From: Alviniconcha marisindica
Taxonomy: Eukaryota; Mollusca; Gastropoda; Provannidae
Length of the DNA stretch: 64,000 nucleotides
Direction of reading: 5' to 3'
Assembly (NCBI GenBank): GCA_018857735.1
Contig: JABMCL010002103.1
Span: 973,501 to 1,037,500 of the forward strand
Below the pieces are notes generated by a model. It made no database searches. It saw nothing but the letters and a program-made list of their open reading frames with translations, and had not been told where the DNA came from. Every line of letters begins with the position of its first letter. The stretch's first letter is position 1. Made by a program: the position numbers and the translations under genes. Of the stretch, positions 36,678-64,000 are shown in pieces.

Positions 36678-36741
<64 letters not shown>
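36678..36741. repeat. (CA)n microsatellite
   Basis: About 63 bp. 36742-37435 is ordinary AT-rich sequence with no gene seen. Confidence 0.95.
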
Positions 36742-36744
<3 letters not shown>

Positions 36745-37439
36745 GCGCGCGATAGCAGTGTTAACTTGGGTATTAAAATGCCGAATTATGACGAATTACG
36801 CCACATTTTAGACCTCCGACATCTCACAACTGTTGTCTGTAATCGATAGACAAATTAGGTGACTTGATAGAAACAGATGTGTCACGTTCTCAACTGATGT
36901 AACGAACTGTTACCAATAGATGCACTTAGCTGTAAAAGCAATATATGAACTGAATCAGTGACAAAACTCACCCGGCTTTGCAAGGGCAAAAAACACACAA
37001 CAGTCTACTCTATGGTATCGCTCACGATGTGGACTGTTGCAACTTTTTAGTTTGGCACTGGCTGCGATAAACACAGCCCCCCATTTAAAAACCCCCACCT
37101 TAATCTTTTGGAAAGCCCATTACTTTGTTTCTGTTTCTTGCGTCAGTATTGACGATGCAAGGAGTGAAAACATTTCCCAGTCATTCACCTCATGACATTT
37201 AATCTTACCGCGGAGCTATCGTGGCATCCACATTCGGAAACAGTGCTATTCATCAAAATAGAAATGTAAGAATAATAATAATGGATAATTCTGGCGCCCC
37301 ATCTCAGTGAGCCCAATATTAAGGCGTGGCTAATTAATTAAGATATACACAGCAAGATGATCGACTGCCTGTCGAAAGGCCTTCGTGCTATTTCACACTG
37401 CCTACGTACATGCGTGCCGATCAATGTGTGTGGCTGTTG

Positions 37440-37580
37440 TTGTGCGTGTGTGTATGTATGTATGTATGTATGGATGGATGGATGGATAGATGGATGGATG
37501 GATGGATGGATGGGTGTATGTATGTATGTATGTATGTGTGCGTGCGTCGTTGCGTGCGTGCGTGCCTCGCGCGCGTGTGT
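37440..37580. repeat. Tetranucleotide microsatellite
   Basis: (ATGT)n, (ATGG)n, (ATGT)n and (GCGT)n in succession. 37581-38171 shows no gene. Confidence 0.95.
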
Positions 37581-38171
37581 GTTATCTGTTGTTATCAACT
37601 TGTTTTTAGCTGTAACTGCAAACAGTTTAAACAAATATTTTTGTATGTACATGTCTTACGTTGAATTACCATATGTTTAATTTTAATGAATTAATTTATT
37701 TTAGATGTTACGTTGCTGGTATGTTTCAAGCCAATTTATGTTACAGGACAATAAGGTGTTATCTTAATACTAATGATAGATGTCCTAGTTCTGTGCAGGG
37801 TCAGACGAAGACAAATATATTGCCGGGATGCCTTTGTTGCAGGATAGGATTGCCACTCTGACTTGAAGAAGCAAACAGCCACTCGTGTGCAAGCGAACAT
37901 GAAGAAAAACAACCGACCTTCAACACAACACGTCAACCATTTCCAACTGGTTCCCGTTTGTGTGGCGAGGAACACTCAAGGCAGCTCACTCTAGCGGTCT
38001 ACGTTTAGCAGCTTGCTTGTCTGCGCCTCTCTCTTTTTCATGGCCTTCGAACACACGTCGGAAAGTAAAAACGTGTCAAGCATGCCAATACTTTGAATTT
38101 TGACAATGACAACGCATTGAGGAAAACAAAACTGGAACGACGGCTGGTGAGAAGAACAAGCGAGAAAGAAC

Positions 38172-38585
38172 GAAGAAAACGCACTCACCAAAAGAAGACG
38201 GGTCACGGAAACAGGAAAAGCAACACACTCCGATGTTTTAACTAATGTGTCTTCATCAGGGGGAGAGGGTGGGGGGTAGGGAGGGGGGGGAGAGATCTAT
38301 AACTAACGCAGAAGAAAGACTGGAAAAAGAAGAAACGGCAGACCAGATAAAGACAGATAGATACTGACAATGAAGGGGAAGTAGCCCTTAACTGAGTTAG
38401 CTCCCGTTCATTTTCAGTAACTGTCTTCTTCTATTTCTTCTTTTTTATTTTTTATTTTTTTATTTTTTTCTTCTGTTTTAGCCGTGTAAGTTACTTATAT
38501 ATATTTTTCTTCCTGAAACATCGGAGTGTGTTGTTTGTCTTGTATCCGTGACCTGTCTTCTTTTGGTGAGTGCGTTTTCCTCGCC
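38172..38585. mobile_element. Large imperfect palindrome (foldback element)
   Basis: Left arm 38172-38238 (gaagaaaacgcactcacc, aaaagaagacgggtcacgg, caacacactccgatgttt) pairs with the right arm at about 38516-38580. A second inner inverted repeat (tactgacaatgaagggg / cccgttcattttcagta) is centred near 38398. No ORF; looks like a non-autonomous DNA element. Confidence 0.65.
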
Positions 38586-38794
38586 CTTTACCAGTTAGTC
38601 CTACAACAGATGTTCTGACCCAAGCGTACGCTGATGATGTCATTTCCATAGAAGGATGACATGAACAGGGCCTGCTTGACAAAACAAAGTACGTAAATAC
38701 GTGTGACGCCATTATATCGATGCCTGTTTGTTCTGGAACGTTGCTCTGAGGTAAAACCTGGAATAAAGTTAAAGAGCTGATAATGCGCTTTCGC

Positions 38795-39367
<573 letters not shown>

Positions 39368-39544
39368 TGTAGCCATAATCATCATTTTGATTACTCTGTT
39401 GCTGTTACAGTTTTGTGTGTTTTACTAGCCGTTAAACCTTTTCTATGGAAAGGTAGTCTTGGGTTCAGTTATCCAAATGCGTGCTTTGCCAAAGGTGAGA
39501 CAGGCACTGACAGGTGTTCGCAAGTTACATTGACTCGTAAGTGT

Positions 39545-39930
39545 TGAAGGGTTTGACAACAGCCGTTTCTTGTTCGATATCTGAAGATCTCACTGCTCTG
39601 CGTGAATCTGCCAGACTTCTCAGCTCTCACCAAAGTGGCTTCATCCTTGACTCTAACCTCACAATGAAGCAACACATATTCAGAATCTGCCAAACAGCTT
39701 AACACGAACTAAAGCGCATCAGTTCCATCCACGTGTACCTCAAAGAAGATGCAACAAAACAGCTGTTAATTTCCTGTGTATGTGGTTCTAGATTAGATCA
39801 CTGCAATTTTCTTCTCATGGACACTCATACCTAGCTTCTTCTTCATCTGCATTCGACTATTGTTCTGCTTCAAATCGTCGGTCCGCTAGTTTGGATGAAG
39901 GTTCTTCCTTTTAATTTAAAGTCTTTTCTT
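39545..39930 (+). mobile_element. LINE fragment, degenerate
   Basis: Encodes SARLLSSHQSGFILDSNL, MKQHIFRICQTA, a stop, HELKRISSIHVYLKED and SRLDHCNFLLMD, the same stretch as the 41.5-kb LINE but with stops and a broken 3' end. Confidence 0.75.
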
Positions 39931-40049
39931 CACATACGTGATATTAAACTGATGTTGAGATGATCAAGACAACAATCGATGAAGGCTGTGGTCTTCAGAA
40001 GGTCCTCCTCGTTGCCCCACAGCTGTTCCTGCAGCGTTACTCAATGGTT

Positions 40050-40390
40050 GCAATGATGATGATGTAGAGTTCATGTCTTCGGATGTCGGTTGACATATTA
40101 GGGACAAACTGTGACCAGTGCTTTACGTCCACAGAAACCGTAAGGCTCATTAGGACGGAAAGCCCAGGACGGCCACCTCGACTTTCACACAGCTCCTGAA
40201 CTCTGAGTATATCAGTTGATCATGATGTAGAGCTTCATGTCGTCGGATGTCGGTTGACATTATTATTAGGGACAAACTGTGACCAGTGCCGAAGCATGGT
40301 TCATGTTGCTTTACGTCCACAGAAACCGTAAGGCTCATTAGGACGGAAAGCCCAGGACGGCCACCTCGACTTTCACACAGCTCCTGACCT
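40050..40390 (-). mobile_element. Two tandem antisense copies of the third SINE-like element
   Basis: Copies at about 40050-40190 and 40205-40390 both run 'cttcggatgtcggttgac', 'gggacaaactgtgaccag', 'tttacgtccacagaaacc', 'cgacctttcacac'-like end. The right copy retains 'cgaagcatggttcatg', missing from the left copy. Tandem duplication or two insertions. Confidence 0.62.
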
Positions 40391-40705
40391 CTGGTGCTCA
40401 GTGGAACCACTGCTGCCTTTTTGTTTCCCTGGAGAGGGAGCAGAACTGTGGACGGTGGTCCAGTATGACACGGGACCTCTTCAGTACCTGCCAGCCCTGG
40501 TCGGCGCCGCGCAGAGCAGACACATTCCTTGGCAAAGACAGGAAGCCGACTCCAACAACTACAGCATCCTATCTCCTTCAGAGAGGCAAACACGTCATCA
40601 AACGAGCGTTCCACCCTGTTCCAGAGTCAGAGAGATCCAGACCACGGCCCTGACCGGCAGCAACAGACCGCCGTCTTCTGTATCAGCTCTGGACATGCAG
40701 TCTGC

Positions 40706-40790
<85 letters not shown>

Positions 40791-40810
40791 GTGTGTGCGC
40801 GTGCGCGCGC

Positions 40811-40895
<85 letters not shown>

Positions 40896-41456
40896 AGAGA
40901 GAGAGAAAGAGAGAGAGAGAGTGTATGTGTGTGTGTGCGTGCGTGCGTGCGTGTGCGCGCGCGCGCGCTCTGAACCACAACCTACAGGAAAGACCGAATG
41001 ACACCGCCACGACAATAGATATGAAGGTGGTGGGGACCTCGCCAGTGCAAAGCAGCTGGTGTACTTCACAACTTGCTCTGTCAACACTAGTGGGGAACAC
41101 AGTTACAAATGCAGTACCCAGAGAATCAACTGTTGGAACCAGAAGCAAACAGGTATGAAATCTATTTGTTAGCAACAACTATTGCAGCTCATTTCATTGT
41201 TAAAACAGTGTTTTCTTTAACTTGCGTACTTTTCATTGGCACAATCTCTCAATCAACCTTTTTCCTTGTTTGATTGTTTCATATTTCGCACGTGTATGTC
41301 AGTAACGCTAAGCGAGTTATGATAATGAATCCGGGTAGTTAGCCCACAGAACGACATACTCCTTTCATAAGTTCCTTTTTAGCAAACAAACAAGTGTCCA
41401 CTTTCTGCACACTCAAACTGTTGACGATACTTAGTTACTTAGATACTTAGCTACAA
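40391..41456. other. Unassigned stretch with (TG)n core
   Basis: 40391-40700 and 40970-41155 are open, GC-balanced and not repetitive; a TG/GC/GA microsatellite (40708-40970) separates them. I found no family match on either strand; they might be exons or an old element. Confidence 0.45.
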
Positions 41457-42572
<1,116 letters not shown>

Positions 42573-42848
42573 AAGTTTGGTATAGGCTACATGTTAAAAA
42601 TGTTTGAGTGATTATTGGAAAATGGTTTTAACTCGATACCAAGGGCCGCATGAAAACGTTGTTTTAGGCTGAAAACACTAGCCGTGTCCTGAGTGGAGGC
42701 ACGTGCAGCCTGGCGGACAAGTGTGTGTCAGTTACGATGCCGGAATTGCCCTTTAATCAGTTATGACGTCACAGGACTAGACAGCTTCTCTCCTTTTCCC
42801 CTCAGCAGCTCGCACCTTCACATCGTCATAATTGTAATACCGCAACGG

Positions 42849-42854
42849 TTTATT
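42849..42854 (-). other. Possible polyadenylation signal of the peroxidase gene
   Basis: First AATAAA on the minus strand that I find after the stop codon, about 940 bases downstream. The intervening 3' UTR would contain the 43.06-43.80 kb array and a CA/CACG microsatellite. No transcript evidence. Confidence 0.28.
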
Positions 42855-42900
42855 GCTGGCAGTTCTCCTGCACCGTCTTCTGACCCCCTCCCCGCTCCAA

Positions 42901-42932
42901 TCACACACACACACACACACACACACACACCA

Positions 42933-43000
<68 letters not shown>

Positions 43001-43008
43001 CACACACA
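42901..43008. repeat. (CA)n/(CACG)n microsatellite
   Basis: CA run followed by about 17 'cacg' tetramers. 42573-42900 shows no gene. Confidence 0.95.
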
Positions 43009-43795
43009 CGAATTTATACAGCATTCAAAACATCACTTTTTGAATTGACAAATTTCACAATGTTTGTATCATGCCACAGGCAGATACGATAATGGGGAAA
43101 CTGTAACGCTGTCACAGGCAAATAGGGTAATGGGAAAACTGTAACGCTGTCGCGGGCAGATAAGATAATGGGGAAATTGTAACGCTCTAACAGGCAGATA
43201 GGATATGGGGAAAACTGTAACGAAGTAACAGGCAGATAGGATAAGGGAAAAACTGTAGCGCTGTCACAAGCAGATAGGGCAAGGGGGAAACTGTAACGCT
43301 GTCACAAGCAAACAGGAGCATGAGAAAACTGTAACGCTGTCACAAGCAGATAGGATAAAGGGAAAACTGTAACGAAGTAACAGGCAGATAGGGCAAGGGG
43401 GAAACTGTAACGCTATCACAAGCAGATAGGACAAAGGGAAAACTGTAACGAAGTAACAGGCAGATAGGGGAAGGGGAAAACTGTAACGCTGTAACAGGCA
43501 GATAGGATAAGGGGAACACTGTAACGCTGTCACAAGCAAACAGGACCATGAGAAAACTGTAACGCTGTCACAAGCAAATAGGATAAGGGGAAAACTGTAA
43601 CGAAGTAACAGGCAGATAGGATAAGGGGAAAACTGTAACGCTGTAACAGGCAGATAGGATAAGGGGAAAACTGTAACGCTGTCACAAGCAAACAGAACCA
43701 TGAGAAAATTGTAACGCTGTCACGGGCAGATATGATAGTGGGAAAACTGTAACGTTGTCACAGGCAGATCGGATAATAAGGAAATTGTAACGCTG

Positions 43796-61920
<18,125 letters not shown>

Positions 61921-61930
61921 CTGCAACAGT

Positions 61931-64000
61931 CCATGGCCACAGCAACTCAGTCAACTCAAACACACGTCCCTGGCCACAGCAACTCAGTCAACTCAAACAC
62001 ACGTCCATGGCCACAGCAACTCAGTCAACTCAAACACACGTCCCTGGCCACAGCAACTCAGTCAACTCAAACACACGTCCCTGGCCACAGCAACTCAGTC
62101 AACTCAAACACACGTCCCTGGCCACAGCAACTCAGTCAACTCAAACACACGTCCATGGCCACAGCAACTCAGTCAACTCAGGTACACGTCCCTGGCCACA
62201 GCAACTCAGTCAACTCAAACACACGTCCCTGGCCACAGCAACTCAGTCAACTCAAACACACGTCCCTGGCCACAGCAACTCAGTCAACTCAAACACACGT
62301 CCCCTGGCCACAGCAACTCAGTCAACTCAAACACACGTCCCTGGCCACAGCAACTCAGTCAACTCAAACACACGTCCCTGGCCACAGCAACTCAGTCAAC
62401 TCAAACACACGTCCCTGGCCACAGCAACTCAGTCAACTCAAACACACGTCCCTGGCCACAGCAACTCAGTCAACTCAAGCACACGTCCCTGGCCACAGCA
62501 ACTCAGTCAACTCAAACACACGTCCATGGCCACAGCAACTCAGTCAACTCAAACACACGTCCCTGGCCACAGCAACTCAGTCAACTCAAACACACGTCCC
62601 TGGCCACAGCAACTCAGTCAACTCAGACACACGTCCCTGGCCACAGCAACTCAGTCAACTCAAACACACGTCCTGGCCACAGCAACTCAGTCAACTCAAA
62701 CACACGTCCCTGGCCACAGCAACTCAGTCAACTCAAGCACACGTCCCTGGCCACAGCAACTCAGTCAACTCAAACACACGTCCCTGGCCACAGCAACTCA
62801 GTCAACTCAAACACACGTCCATGGCCACAGCAACTCAGTCAACTCAAACACACGTCCATGGCCACAGCAACTCAGTCAACTCAAACACACGTCCATGGCC
62901 ACAGCAACTCAGTCAACTCAGGACACGTCCATGGCCACAGCAACTCAGTCAACTCAAACACACGTCCATGGCCACAGCAACTCAGTCAACTCAGGCACAC
63001 GTCCATGGCCACAGCAACTCAGTCAACTCAAACACACGTCCCTGGCCACAGCAACTCAGTCAACTCAGGCACACGTCCATGGCCACAGCAACTCAGTCAA
63101 CTCAAACACACGTCCCTGGCCACAGCAACTCAGTCAACTCAAACACACGTCCATGGCCACAGCAACTCAGTCACTCAAACACACGTCCATGGCCACAGCA
63201 ACTCAGTCAACTCAAACACACGTCCATGGCCACAGCAACTCAGTCAACTCAAACCACGTCCATGGCCACAGCAACTCAGTCAACTCAAACACACGTCCAT
63301 GGCCACAGCAACTCAGTCAACTCAAACACACGTCCATGGCCACAGCAACTCAGTCAACTCAAACACACGTCCCTGGCCACAGCAACTCAGTCACACGTCC
63401 ATGGCCACAGCAACTCAGGCACACGTCCATGGCCACAGCAACTCGGTCAACTCAAACACACGTCCCTGGCCACAGCAACTCAGTCAACTGGCACACGTCC
63501 TGGCCACAGCAACTCAGTCAACTCACACACGTCCATGGCCACAGCAACTCAGTCAACTCAAACACACGTCCATGGCCACAGCAACTCAGTCAACTCAGGC
63601 ACACGTCCATGGCCACAGCAACTCAGTCAACTCACACACGTCCCTGGCCACAGCAACTCAGTCAACTCAAACACACGTCTATGGCCACAGCAACTCAGTC
63701 AACTCAAACACACGTCCATGGCCACAGCAACTCAGTCAACTCAAACACACGTCCCATGGCCACAGCAACTCAGTCAACTCAAACACACGTCCATGGCCAC
63801 AGCAACTCAGTCAACTCAAACACACGTCCATGGCCACAGCAACTCAGTCAACTCAAACACACGTCCATGGCCACAGCAACTCAACACACGTCATGGCCAC
63901 AGCAACTCGTCAACTGGCAAACACAGTCAACTGGCACACACTAGTCAACCAAACACACGTCTATGGCCACAGCAACTCAGTCAACTCAAACACACGTCCA
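61931..64000. repeat. 37-bp minisatellite reaching the window edge
   Basis: Unit 'ctcaaacacacgtccatggc' plus 'cacagcaactcagtcaa', about 56 copies (ccctgg and catgg variants interspersed). Starts 10 bp upstream of the acceptor of the first peroxidase exon in view. Open in all plus frames, hence an artefactual 728-codon ORF. Confidence 0.97.

Noticed and set aside
40401..41158. ORFs of 190-209 codons crossing a TG tract
   Set aside because: Length comes from the TG repeat (CVCVCV); the flanks alone are short and unrecognised.

Overview
This is a eukaryotic (animal) window: coding sequence is split into short exons with GT-AG introns, and almost everything else is minisatellite, microsatellite, SINE and LINE debris. 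A marine mollusc, probably a gastropod, would fit the tRNA-headed SINEs, CR1/L2-like LINEs and very high simple-repeat load. That assignment is inference; no marker in the window proves it.

Two real genes can be built with consistent splice phases, both on the minus strand. (1) The 5' part of mitochondrial delta-1-pyrroline-5-carboxylate dehydrogenase (ALDH4A1), last enzyme of proline catabolism, has four exons at 14966-14765, 3701-3654, 2823-2668 and 511-431 and runs off the left edge before its catalytic residues. A tentative first coding exon with a YY1-rich, CpG-rich promoter lies at about 29.95-30.05 kb. (2) A secreted animal heme peroxidase (chorion-peroxidase/peroxinectin type) has ten in-phase exons from 61920 down to a stop at 43796: 530 codons covering nearly the whole catalytic domain, with its N-terminus beyond the right edge. 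A third, weaker candidate is a small secreted peptide on the plus strand (34074-35356).

Layout: 0-15 kb ALDH4A1 exons and intronic arrays; 15-30 kb long intron or intergenic DNA with nested SINEs and LINE relics; 30-43 kb mobile-element and microsatellite DNA with the small-peptide candidate; 43.8-64 kb peroxidase gene, whose introns are mostly tandem arrays.

The main discovery is a recurring architecture. Many intronic minisatellites begin exactly at exon edges, and their repeat units contain the splice junction plus some coding bases: ALDH4A1 exons at 3.7 and 14.97 kb; peroxidase exons at 50.48 kb (acceptor), 50.10 kb (donor) and 43.80 kb (stop codon); less clearly 46.31 and 55.69 kb. In addition, a SINE has inserted precisely at the acceptor of the peroxidase exon at 53.2 kb. 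Its 11-bp target-site duplication recreated the AG, so the SINE tail now serves as the intron end. The two genes share no obvious pathway; their link here is the shared repeat behaviour.
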